A program made the translations under genes and the position numbers. From the NCBI GenBank assembly GCA_050744245.1, contig JBOGGX010000174.1, positions 1 to 5,557 of the forward strand: a stretch of 5,557 nt of DNA, given 5' to 3'. Under the pieces are notes generated by a model that ran no database searches, was not told the origin of the DNA, and worked only from the letters and a program-made list of their open reading frames with translations. The DNA comes from JBOGGX01 sp050744245 (GTDB lineage: Bacteria > Actinomycetota > Acidimicrobiia > Acidimicrobiales > JBOGGX01). Below are positions 1 to 5,557 of the stretch, piece by piece; the stretch's first letter is position 1, and each line of letters starts with the position of its first letter.

Positions 1-46
1 ACACGAAGCTGGGTTGATGATTCGCTCGCCCTGCGGGCTCACTCAT
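1..46 (-). CDS. Possible start of the next baseplate gene (partial, frame uncertain)
   Basis: An ATG at 46, 7 bases after the gp25 stop, opens a frame to the left edge (about 15 codons, beginning MSEPAGRANH). A weak GAGA lies 5 bases before it. A competing GTG at 42 in another frame (beginning MSPQGERIINP) is also open and has codons that look more typical of a high-GC gene. Too little is present to name a product; in Afp/PVC-like operons a PAAR tip or a gp6/gpJ-like baseplate protein follows gp25. Confidence 0.35.
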   Translation of the reverse strand, partial: MSEPAGRANHQPSFV

Positions 47-53
47 CGGTGTC

Positions 54-461
54 TCATGAGGTTTCAGCCTCTTCCGGGATCGTGTAGAAGGGGAACACCA
101 GGTTGCGGCGGTCGTTGGTCGCCTTGATCGAGTACTTGATGTCGATGAAGAGCAGGTTGCGCTCGTCCGGGTCGGGGGTGACGGCGACCTTCTCGATGTT
201 GCACCGCGGCTCCCAACGGGCCAGCGAGGTTTGGACCTCGTAGCCGAGTTGGGCCGCGGTCTCGTCGCTGGCGCCCATGAACACGTAGTCGCGCAGCCGG
301 CATCCGAACTCCGGACGCATGGGCCGCTCACCGGGATAGGTGGAGAGGATGAGGCGCATGGCCTGCTCGAGCTCCTGCTCGCGCCGGGCCATGGCGATGC
401 CCCCGGTGGCGCTCACCGCCATCGGGAACGCCCACCCGGTCCCGATGAACTCCTCGTGCAT
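54..461 (-). CDS. gp25-like baseplate wedge protein (Afp9/Pvc9-like)
   Basis: This 135-aa member of the T4 gp25/TssE-like lysozyme-fold family, normal in length, serves as a baseplate wedge component that nucleates the sheath. Visible hallmarks are FIGTGWAFPM at 5-14, the helix EQELEQAMRLILSTYPGE at 28-45, RPMRPEFGCRLRDYVF at 46-61, the conserved EPR core motif inside RWEPR at 82-86, the strand LLFIDIKYSIKATNDRRNLV at 103-122, and FPFY before the tail. Despite the lysozyme-related name, this family has no enzyme activity in known systems. It follows the spike gene by 16 bases with its own Shine-Dalgarno. Its TGA stop lies 7 bases before the most likely start of the next gene. Confidence 0.96.
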   Translation of the reverse strand: MHEEFIGTGWAFPMAVSATGGIAMARREQELEQAMRLILSTYPGERPMRPEFGCRLRDYVFMGASDETAAQLGYEVQTSLARWEPRCNIEKVAVTPDPDERNLLFIDIKYSIKATNDRRNLVFPFYTIPEEAETS

Positions 462-470
462 GACTCGTGG

Positions 471-476
471 CTCCTG
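471..476 (-). promoter_or_regulatory. Shine-Dalgarno of the gp25-like gene
   Basis: CAGGAG on the minus strand lies 9 bases before the ATG at 461, in the 16-base gap after the spike stop codon. It supports this ATG over the later internal ATG codons. Confidence 0.75.
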
Positions 477-477
477 T

Positions 478-2514
478 TCAGTTGAGCTTGATCGGCTTGC
501 CGGAGACCTCGACCATCCCGGTCGACTCGATCTTCACGGTCGCCTTGGCCTTGAGATTGAGCTGGGCGCCGCCGTCGATGTTGACGGTGCCGCCCTCCCC
601 CGTCTTGAGGTCGATGATGCCCGTCGGGCCGGTCTCGATGGCCAGCTTGCTGCCGGGCCCACCGATCTTGATCGTCATCGTCCCTGCGGGCGTCTTGCTG
701 GCGGGCGGCGCCGGCTCGCAGATCAGGTCGATGGTTCCCGCCACCTGATCGATCTTCACCATCAGCTTGTCGTCCTTGGTGCCGAGCGTGATGGCCGAGG
801 TCGTCGGCGGGGCGGTGGCCCCGGCCGGGGGCGGCAGCAGCTCGTCGTCGAACAGCAGCCGGTTGCCCGCGCTCGAGACGAAGCCCCGCTTGACCACCAT
901 GCCGGTCATCCCCTGCTTCTTGACCGCATTGCCCCCCAGGGTCACCTTGGTGTTCTGGTTGATGAGCCCGCCGATGACGTAGGGCCGGCGGGCGTCGCCG
1001 AACTCGAAGCCGACGAGCACCTCGTCGCCGACCTCGGGCAGGAACATGGCGCCGCTCTGGCGGCCCAGCCCGAACTGGACGACGCGGGCCCAGTCGGTCT
1101 CGAAGGTCGGCGACAGCCACGGCATCGTGACCTTGACCCGGCCGAGGTTGTCGGGATCGGTGTTGTTGGTGACGACGCCGCAGACGAAGCCGCTCATCTG
1201 CGGCGCGTCCTCCGCCAGCATCCCACCCGAGGTCAGGCCGAGCAGCGAGCGGTCGTGCCGGCCGCTGACGAAGAACCGGGTGATGTAGCCGGCCTCCTGG
1301 TGCTCGTCGAAGATGTGCTTGGCCTGGGTGATGAACCAGGAGCCCTCGAACGGGGCGGGCACCCCCTTGATCGTCACCGACTTGCCCGCCTGGATGTCGG
1401 GGTGGCCCTTGGCCACCCCCTCGGCCTCGGCGAAGCCGCTGGCGATGTGCTCGGCCACGCCGAGGGCGGCCTCGTCGGCCGCGGCGCTGGCGTTGGGTCC
1501 GATGGCGACCGGCCGGTTGGTGACGACGTAGGCGTTGTTGCTCGGCGCCACGCCGAAGCTGGGCAGGCCGAGGGCCTCCAGGGGGATCGGCGGGATCGGG
1601 ATCGGGAGCTGGAACCCGCCGAAGCTGTCGGCCAGGTTGGCCGGCTTGTCCTCGACCGTGGCCGTCCCCGTCTCGGCCTTGGCCTTGCCCACCACCACCT
1701 CCGCCTTCTTCGGGTCCCACACCCGCACCTCGACCTCCGGCGTGATGTTGGCACCGCTGATGCGGGGCAGGAAGGTGATCAGGTCCTTCTTGAACGTGAG
1801 CTCGGTGCCGCCGCCGAGGCCAAGGGCGCCGGCCACCGCGGACACGGCCGCGCCGAGCAGGCCACCGCCGCTGCCCATCGTGGTGTTGCCCGACGCCTTG
1901 CGGAAGTAGAACTCGCCGCCCTCGACACCCACCTCGTACCCGATGCCCCGAGCGCGCTGCCTGAGGAACTCGTAGTCGGTCTGGGCCACCTGCGACACGT
2001 GGTCGTGGGTCGTCGTCGTCGAGTCGACGGTGCCGATCTCGAGCCTGGCCTCGCCCGCGATCTGCCGGGCGATGTCGGAGTCCTTCATGTTGATGAACGT
2101 GCGGCTGCGCTTGGCCCGCTGGAGCCGGTGGTCCTTCTCGTAGCCGCGAGCGACCGAGTACATGAACATCTCGGCGCAGACCGCCTCGATCGAGGTGACC
2201 TCGCCCACGATGAGGCTGAAGGCCTCCTGGCTGGTGGACGCCCCGCCGTGGATCTCGACGACCTGGCCGATCTTGATGCCGGCGTCCTCGAGGACGGAGC
2301 CCTCCTCGTCGACGAACCACAGCTCGAACATGCCGGGCAGATGGAGATGGGTGTCGACCACGACGCGTGACAGCTTGGGCTCGACCATCGGGCTCAACGG
2401 CGCCGCCATTGGATAGCCGATGCTCACCGTGGGGCGGACGGTGGCCGATCCGTCGGCCAGCAGTCCGTCGAGCGAGAACCCGAGGCTTCCGGAGATCGAT
2501 GCACCGATGGGCAC
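478..2514 (-). CDS. VgrG-like spike protein (gp27/gp5 fusion, Afp8/Pvc8-like)
   Basis: This 678-aa central spike protein should form a trimer below the tube. Residues 1-45 are an N-terminal extension. Residues about 46-210 and 238-430 form the gp27/phage GPD-like hub, with the eCIS-typical LHLPGMFELWF at 57-67, a DSTTTTHDHVSQVAQTDYEF stretch at 164-183, and PFEGSWFITQAKHIFD at 388-403. A gp5-type OB fold spans about 440-520, with LGRVKVTMPWLSP and VGDEVLVGFEFGDARRPYVIG. The C-terminus, 574-678, is alternating short beta strands that fit a triple-stranded beta-helix needle. Two inserts stand out: a glycine-zipper-like segment at 214-236 and a Pro/Ile-rich loop at 301-326. The start is GTG with a GGGAG site 7 bases upstream; no ATG lies nearer. 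It lies between its expected partners, the LysM hub and gp25. No PAAR domain is evident at the C-terminus, so the tip is probably encoded elsewhere. Confidence 0.95.
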   Translation of the reverse strand: MPIGASISGSLGFSLDGLLADGSATVRPTVSIGYPMAAPLSPMVEPKLSRVVVDTHLHLPGMFELWFVDEEGSVLEDAGIKIGQVVEIHGGASTSQEAFSLIVGEVTSIEAVCAEMFMYSVARGYEKDHRLQRAKRSRTFINMKDSDIARQIAGEARLEIGTVDSTTTTHDHVSQVAQTDYEFLRQRARGIGYEVGVEGGEFYFRKASGNTTMGSGGGLLGAAVSAVAGALGLGGGTELTFKKDLITFLPRISGANITPEVEVRVWDPKKAEVVVGKAKAETGTATVEDKPANLADSFGGFQLPIPIPPIPLEALGLPSFGVAPSNNAYVVTNRPVAIGPNASAAADEAALGVAEHIASGFAEAEGVAKGHPDIQAGKSVTIKGVPAPFEGSWFITQAKHIFDEHQEAGYITRFFVSGRHDRSLLGLTSGGMLAEDAPQMSGFVCGVVTNNTDPDNLGRVKVTMPWLSPTFETDWARVVQFGLGRQSGAMFLPEVGDEVLVGFEFGDARRPYVIGGLINQNTKVTLGGNAVKKQGMTGMVVKRGFVSSAGNRLLFDDELLPPPAGATAPPTTSAITLGTKDDKLMVKIDQVAGTIDLICEPAPPASKTPAGTMTIKIGGPGSKLAIETGPTGIIDLKTGEGGTVNIDGGAQLNLKAKATVKIESTGMVEVSGKPIKLN

Positions 2515-2517
2515 GGC

Positions 2518-3240
2518 TCAGCTCCCGATCATCTCTTCGACGTTGGGCAGGTAGATGTGCTGGCCCGGCTTGATGCGCAACGGGTCGTCGATGCCGTTGT
2601 TGTCGGCCAGTGCCCGCCAGTGGCGGGGGTTGCCGTAGTTGCGCGTCGCGATGTGCTGCAGGTTCTCGCCCGACGTGATGATGTGGCTCCGCCGGCCGGG
2701 GGCGCCGCCCGAGGTCGGGTTGGTGGCCATCATGCCCATGCTCGCCAGGTCGAGGATGCTGGGGACCTTCTCGAGCGTGATCTGCGAGAGCTTCGCCCGC
2801 GTCGGCGTGCCGCTGCTGCTGAAGCGCACGTAGTTCACCGTGCACGCGGTGAGCTGGCACTCGAACAGGAAGCCGGAACCCCACGTGAACGTGAGCTGGG
2901 GCCGTTTGGTGGCCAGGTTGATCTTGGGCCCGCCCAGGGCCGAGACCGCAGCACTGGCGAGCGCGCCGACGATGGCGCCGAGGAAGCCGCCCTTGGGCGC
3001 CATCCAGTTCAACAGCTCGGTGGCCTTGTCCTGCACGTCGTCGCCGTCGAGCCATGCGTTGGTGATCTTCAGCGACTCCGGCGGCACCCATTTGAGGATG
3101 CTCGGGCTGGTGCCGCCCGCTCCGGACGTGGAGGGGTTCTTGTTCGCGCTCGAGCGGCTGACCGTGACCTGATCCGGGTTGAAGTCGAGCGTGACCTCGC
3201 CGGGGATCGGGAACTTGCAGATGAGCATGGCGGTGGCCAT
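2518..3240 (-). CDS. CIS tube/hub adaptor with C-terminal LysM (Afp7/Pvc7-like)
   Basis: This 240-aa protein has an N-terminal CIS-tube-type domain and a C-terminal LysM. Residues 1-75 hold the typical opening, with beta strands including FNPDQVTVSRS and LKWVPPESLKI; the WGSGFLFECQLTACTVNYVRFSS region (about 120-142) and TRAKLSQITLEKV follow. The LysM spans about 185-233: HIITSGENLQHIATRNYGNP, then WRALADNNGIDDPLRIKPGQHIYLPN. In Afp/PVC-type particles this protein lies between the inner tube and the trimeric spike and acts as a symmetry adaptor; the LysM is thought to pack in the baseplate rather than necessarily bind cell wall. Unusual here is a hydrophobic Gly/Ala/Ser segment at 84-104 with a small residue every fourth position. 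It is followed after 3 bases by the spike gene, as expected for partners. Confidence 0.93.
   Translation of the reverse strand: MATAMLICKFPIPGEVTLDFNPDQVTVSRSSANKNPSTSGAGGTSPSILKWVPPESLKITNAWLDGDDVQDKATELLNWMAPKGGFLGAIVGALASAAVSALGGPKINLATKRPQLTFTWGSGFLFECQLTACTVNYVRFSSSGTPTRAKLSQITLEKVPSILDLASMGMMATNPTSGGAPGRRSHIITSGENLQHIATRNYGNPRHWRALADNNGIDDPLRIKPGQHIYLPNVEEMIGS
2522..2526 (-). promoter_or_regulatory. Shine-Dalgarno deciding the GTG start of the spike gene
   Basis: GGGAG on the minus strand lies 7 bases before the GTG at 2514, inside the last codons of the LysM gene. It supports the GTG as the start; the next in-frame ATG is at codon 36, which would remove part of the N-terminal domain. 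Confidence 0.7.
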
Positions 3241-3245
3241 GGCGT

Positions 3246-3252
3246 CTCCTCT
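3246..3252 (-). promoter_or_regulatory. Shine-Dalgarno of the LysM hub gene
   Basis: AGAGGAG on the minus strand sits 5 bases before the ATG at 3240 and overlaps the TAG stop of the second tube gene. It favours this ATG over the in-frame ATG four codons later. Confidence 0.8.
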
Positions 3253-3706
3253 AGAGGAATCCTTCGTGGACGAGCTCGAGCTCCTCCACCGCGACGATCT
3301 TGCCGTTGGCGTCGAGCGGCGGACACTTCCAGCTCGACGGGTAGACGTTGCGCAGCGAGAAGCTCACGACCTTCTCGAGGTGATGGTCGAAGACCGTGAT
3401 CTCGGCCGTCGACCCCTTCAGCTCGTTGTTCTGGTGGGCGGAGGACTGGGCGCTGAGCCAGCCCTGGACGGTGGCCGAGTCCTGCAGCGTCATGACCCTG
3501 GCCAAGGTGACGGCGGAGTAGGTGACCATCTTCGGCAGCAGCACCTCGTGTTCGTAGTTGCCGCCGACCTTGACCTTCTCCATCTCGAACTTCACGGTCA
3601 GGCCCTTGCAGGTCGCCCACGCACCGAGGTCGATGGCATTGTCGATGACGACCTTGAACCGGTTGACGACACCGAGCCCGGTGGCGTCGGCCGCGGGGAC
3701 AGCCAT
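3251..3706 (-). CDS. Contractile tail tube protein (gp19 family), second copy, possible tube initiator
   Basis: This second gp19-family protein is also 151 aa but clearly diverged from its upstream neighbour. Visible family features are NRFKVVID at 15-22, a LGAWATCKGLTVKFE stretch at 27-41, VKVGGNYEHEVLLP at 45-58, YSAVTLARVM at 63-72, VQGWL at 80-84, AEITVFDH at 101-108, a SLRNVYPSSW segment at 117-126 and an end in ELELVHEGFL. Contractile injection systems usually have a main tube subunit and at least one paralogue that forms the first ring(s) on the baseplate (Afp5/Pvc5 type); its position next to the LysM hub gene fits such a role, but this is inferred. The ATG at 3706 overlaps the upstream TGA as TGATG, and no Shine-Dalgarno is seen before it, so translation probably depends on reinitiation. 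The TAG stop is part of the next gene's ribosome site. Confidence 0.94.
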   Translation of the reverse strand: MAVPAADATGLGVVNRFKVVIDNAIDLGAWATCKGLTVKFEMEKVKVGGNYEHEVLLPKMVTYSAVTLARVMTLQDSATVQGWLSAQSSAHQNNELKGSTAEITVFDHHLEKVVSFSLRNVYPSSWKCPPLDANGKIVAVEELELVHEGFL

Positions 3707-4161
3707 CAGACCGACTGTTCGTCAGCGAGAAAGCCGCAGTGGGCGAACTCGAGGGTCTCGGTGGCGACGCCGCTGGTGCCCGCCTTGAAGCCGCTGATCG
3801 ACCACTTGGTCGGCATCGCCTCCTTGAGCGTCCAGTTCATGATGAAGCTCGTGTAGCTCTCGTCGAACAGCTCGATCGTGACGATGTGGGGCTCGTGGGT
3901 GAACGAGGTCTTGTCGAGCCACTCCTTCACCTTCTTGCTGTCCTCGCACGCCGTCCGGCTCATCTTGACGGTGGCGTACTTGGTGTTGCCGGGCAGGATC
4001 CACTTGTTGTTGCCCTGGTCGCCCGCCTGGTACATGACCACGTCCCACGCAACGTCGAGCCCGGACACCTCGGAGAACGTCCCGAAGTCGTGGTCGCCCG
4101 GCGTCACCCGACAGGCGAAGCGGTTGGCCAGCCCGATCTTCGTGCCGTCGATTGCACCCAT
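3706..4161 (-). CDS. Contractile tail inner-tube protein (gp19 family), first copy
   Basis: This is a 151-aa tail-tube subunit of the T4 gp19-like phage tail family, which stacks as hexameric rings to form the rigid inner tube that the sheath drives into a target. Family features are visible in order: NRFACRV near residue 13, FSEVSGLDV at 29-37, a Tyr-Gln-Ala-Gly turn at 44-47, LPGNTKYATVKMSRT at 56-70, VKEWL at 78-82, the strand VTIELFDE at 94-101, and the closing WTLKEAMPTKWS and ATETLEFAHCGF stretches. The length is normal for the family. The ATG is set by a strong Shine-Dalgarno 5 bases upstream. It is followed by a second gp19 paralogue with a 1-base overlap. The strong ribosome site would suit the abundant tube subunit (Afp1/Pvc1 role), with the next gene as initiator, but that assignment is inference. 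Confidence 0.95.
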   Translation of the reverse strand: MGAIDGTKIGLANRFACRVTPGDHDFGTFSEVSGLDVAWDVVMYQAGDQGNNKWILPGNTKYATVKMSRTACEDSKKVKEWLDKTSFTHEPHIVTIELFDESYTSFIMNWTLKEAMPTKWSISGFKAGTSGVATETLEFAHCGFLADEQSV

Positions 4162-4166
4162 GTGTT

Positions 4167-4173
4167 CCTCCTA
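4167..4173 (-). promoter_or_regulatory. Strong Shine-Dalgarno of the first tube gene, overlapping the upstream stop
   Basis: Read on the minus strand, TAGGAGG lies 5 bases before the ATG at 4161. Its TAG is the stop codon of the DUF4157 gene. This near-consensus site supports the chosen start and implies that ribosomes finishing the upstream gene are placed at the tube gene. Confidence 0.85.
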
Positions 4174-5557
4174 GTGAAAGTCGGTGAGCCGACCGGACCG
4201 CTCGCGGTCGACGAGCAGTTCGGTACGCAGGTGGCTGCGCATGTACTCCCAGAGCCGGCGCGAGAGCCCCTCCAGGTCGATGTCCTCGGGCGACACTTCC
4301 TCGCCGCCGGACTCCGAGGGGTTGCGCAGCTCGCGGGTGGGCTCCTCGCCCTGCGGCTGCCCCCCGAACGCGGCGGTCGATGTCCGGTCCTCGCGGTCGG
4401 TGTCCTCGGCCTCCGAGCGGTCGGACCTGAGGAGGTCGAGGTCGACCCCGCCCCCGCCCTCTCCGGCCCCGACCTCGGCCGAGCGCCGACTCTTGGCTTC
4501 CTCCCGAGCCGCCTCGAGCTCGGCCGCTTCGTCCTCCTCCGACTTCTTCTCGAGCGCTTCGATGCGGTCGTGGAAGCCAGACTCGGTGTCGGCCTGCTCC
4601 CGAAGCTCCCGCAGCCTCTCCGGATCGTTGCGGTACGAGAGCGGCTCTTCGCCGACGACCTCGCGCCGCTCGTTCTCCTCCTCGATGAGCCGCTGGAGCG
4701 TCACGTCCCGCTCATCTTGGGCCACGCGGCGATCGGCGACCTGCTCCTGCTTGCGCTGGCGCGACCCCTTGACCTCGATGCCGAGGAGGCCGGCCACCGA
4801 TTCGCCGGCGGTGGCGCCAGCGATCTGCCCGACGAAACCGCCGATCCTCGACCAGCTCATGCCGCCCTCGTCCTTCGTGGCCGAGGCGGGCGGCGCCGGG
4901 GCCGTGGCCCGCTGCACGGCCGCCGACACCCGGGCGTCGATGAGCTCCTGGGACGGGCCGAAGATGAGCGACCCGGCGCCGTCCCGCCGGGCGATCCCAC
5001 GCGACACCAGCTCGTTGGCGATCTGCTCGGCGTAGGCATCCGTGTTGACCGCCACGCGGCGCGGATGGGTGAGCGTTTGGGTCGCCGGTAGGGGCGCGGG
5101 CGCTCCGGCGTCGCCCCGGTAGAACCGCTCGGCCTCCTGGGCCTCGGCCTCGAGCAGGCCGGCCTCCTCCGATCCGTCGGACGGCGGGCCGCCGATGATC
5201 TGCTGCTGCGCCACGTGGGTGAGCTCGTGGGCCAGCAGGCCCCTGGTCTCGGGCCGGTCGAGCGGGCCCGCCTCGGCCGGAAGGAACACCTGACGCTGGC
5301 GGGCGAAGGCGACGGCCCCGAGCGAGCGGGCCTCGTCGGAGACCTCCGGGTGGCGGCGCACGGGGACGTCGCTGACGTCGACGCTGTGCGTGGCCCTCAG
5401 GCTGCTGGCCATGTCGTCCGGCACCCGATCGACGGTCGGCCGGAGCACGGGCCGGGACACGTCGATGGCCTCGGGCTGCGGTGGCAGCCGCCGGGCGGGT
5501 GCGCCCGGGGCGGGTCGGTAGCGCGGCAGCACCGGCTCGGCCGTGGCCGCGGCCTGC
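4171..5557 (-). CDS. eCIS-core (DUF4157) zincin-like protein, 5' end cut by window
   Basis: The reading frame stays open to the right edge (about 461 codons visible); an in-frame GTG at 5532 is probably internal, so the true start lies outside. Residues below count from that GTG. Residues 1-45 are Pro/Arg-rich linker. Residues about 46-140 match the eCIS-core domain: a VDVSDVPV stretch, ARSLGAVAF, then LLAHELTHVAQQ with the zincin motif HELTH at 102-106 (5215-5229) and a Glu-rich LLEAEAQEAE segment at 127-136 that could supply the third zinc ligand. A glycine-zipper-like segment lies at 231-251. Residues 256-350 are highly charged and likely helical or coiled coil, 351-418 are acidic low complexity, and 420-453 form an Arg-rich amphipathic end closing in LTDFH. 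DUF4157 proteins are known eCIS companions and often toxins or cargo; whether this one is an effector, a loading factor or a structural accessory is not clear. No recognisable toxin domain is visible. The TAG stop lies inside the Shine-Dalgarno of the next gene. Confidence 0.88.
   Translation of the reverse strand, partial: QAAATAEPVLPRYRPAPGAPARRLPPQPEAIDVSRPVLRPTVDRVPDDMASSLRATHSVDVSDVPVRRHPEVSDEARSLGAVAFARQRQVFLPAEAGPLDRPETRGLLAHELTHVAQQQIIGGPPSDGSEEAGLLEAEAQEAERFYRGDAGAPAPLPATQTLTHPRRVAVNTDAYAEQIANELVSRGIARRDGAGSLIFGPSQELIDARVSAAVQRATAPAPPASATKDEGGMSWSRIGGFVGQIAGATAGESVAGLLGIEVKGSRQRKQEQVADRRVAQDERDVTLQRLIEEENERREVVGEEPLSYRNDPERLRELREQADTESGFHDRIEALEKKSEEDEAAELEAAREEAKSRRSAEVGAGEGGGGVDLDLLRSDRSEAEDTDREDRTSTAAFGGQPQGEEPTRELRNPSESGGEEVSPEDIDLEGLSRRLWEYMRSHLRTELLVDRERSGRLTDFH

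Noticed and set aside
28..38. Small inverted repeat GCCC-tgc-GGGC near the left edge, considered as a terminator
   Set aside because: The stem is only 4 base pairs with no T-run, and it lies in the probable coding start of the next gene in a closely packed operon.
340..2370. Very long open frame on the plus strand opposite the spike gene (about 676 codons)
   Set aside because: It is antisense to a well-supported spike gene. Long antisense frames are common in high-GC DNA because stop codons are rare there; its translation is low complexity (Arg, Ala, Gly, Leu, Asp, His) with no family signature.
2518..2690. LysM protein as a cell-wall hydrolase
   Set aside because: No catalytic domain is present. 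The N-terminal part and gene position match the CIS hub adaptor, where the LysM is structural.
413..3091. Long minus-strand frame of about 892 codons overlapping the spike and LysM genes
   Set aside because: It is out of frame with two genes that have clear domains and ribosome sites, and its Arg/Gly/His/Gln-rich translation is typical of a shifted high-GC frame.
3739..5091. Plus-strand frame of about 450 codons across the tube and DUF4157 genes
   Set aside because: It crosses the boundaries of genes on the other strand, and its composition mirrors their codons; no domain is visible.
4171..5557. DUF4157 protein as a secreted metalloprotease with a signal peptide or a named toxin
   Set aside because: The N-terminus is missing, so a signal cannot be judged. 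The HExxH domain is typical of eCIS-associated proteins, and nothing visible identifies a toxin.

Overview
This is a dense, high-GC window (about two thirds G+C by eye) that carries part of one operon read entirely on the minus strand. The genes have good Shine-Dalgarno sites, and their gaps run from a 1-base overlap to 16 bases. The content is the structural core of an extracellular contractile injection system (eCIS), the phage-tail-like family that includes Afp, PVC, MAC and the Streptomyces CIS. Base composition, codon use and gene style suggest an actinobacterium, but the window alone cannot fix the taxon.

In the direction of transcription (right to left) the order is as follows. First comes the 3' part of a large eCIS-core (DUF4157) zincin-like protein with a coiled-coil, acidic tail (4171-5557, cut by the window edge). 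Two gp19-family tail-tube paralogues of 151 aa each follow (3706-4161 and 3251-3706). Next are a LysM-containing hub/tube-adaptor protein of the Afp7/Pvc7 type (2518-3240), a VgrG/gp27-gp5-like spike (478-2514) and a gp25-like baseplate wedge protein (54-461). The last few bases (1-46) probably begin another baseplate gene. The sheath, PAAR tip, AAA+ ATPase, tape measure and tail fibres are not in the window and are expected in the flanks.

Together these proteins should build the inner tube and central baseplate: tube subunits stack on a tube initiator, the LysM hub protein links the tube to the trimeric spike, and gp25 anchors the wedges and sheath. The DUF4157 protein is the likely accessory or cargo component. 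Translation appears coupled: the DUF4157 stop codon lies inside the Shine-Dalgarno of the first tube gene, and the second tube gene has no visible Shine-Dalgarno and starts on a TGATG overlap.

The most interesting feature is a Gly/Ala-rich 'small-xxx-small' hydrophobic segment (glycine-zipper-like) in three different proteins: the DUF4157 protein, the LysM hub and the spike. In addition, the spike has a Pro/Ile-rich insert and the DUF4157 protein has an unusual composite layout. I see no promoter, terminator, RNA gene, mobile element, repeat array or CRISPR, and there is no non-coding stretch longer than 16 bases apart from the uncertain left edge.
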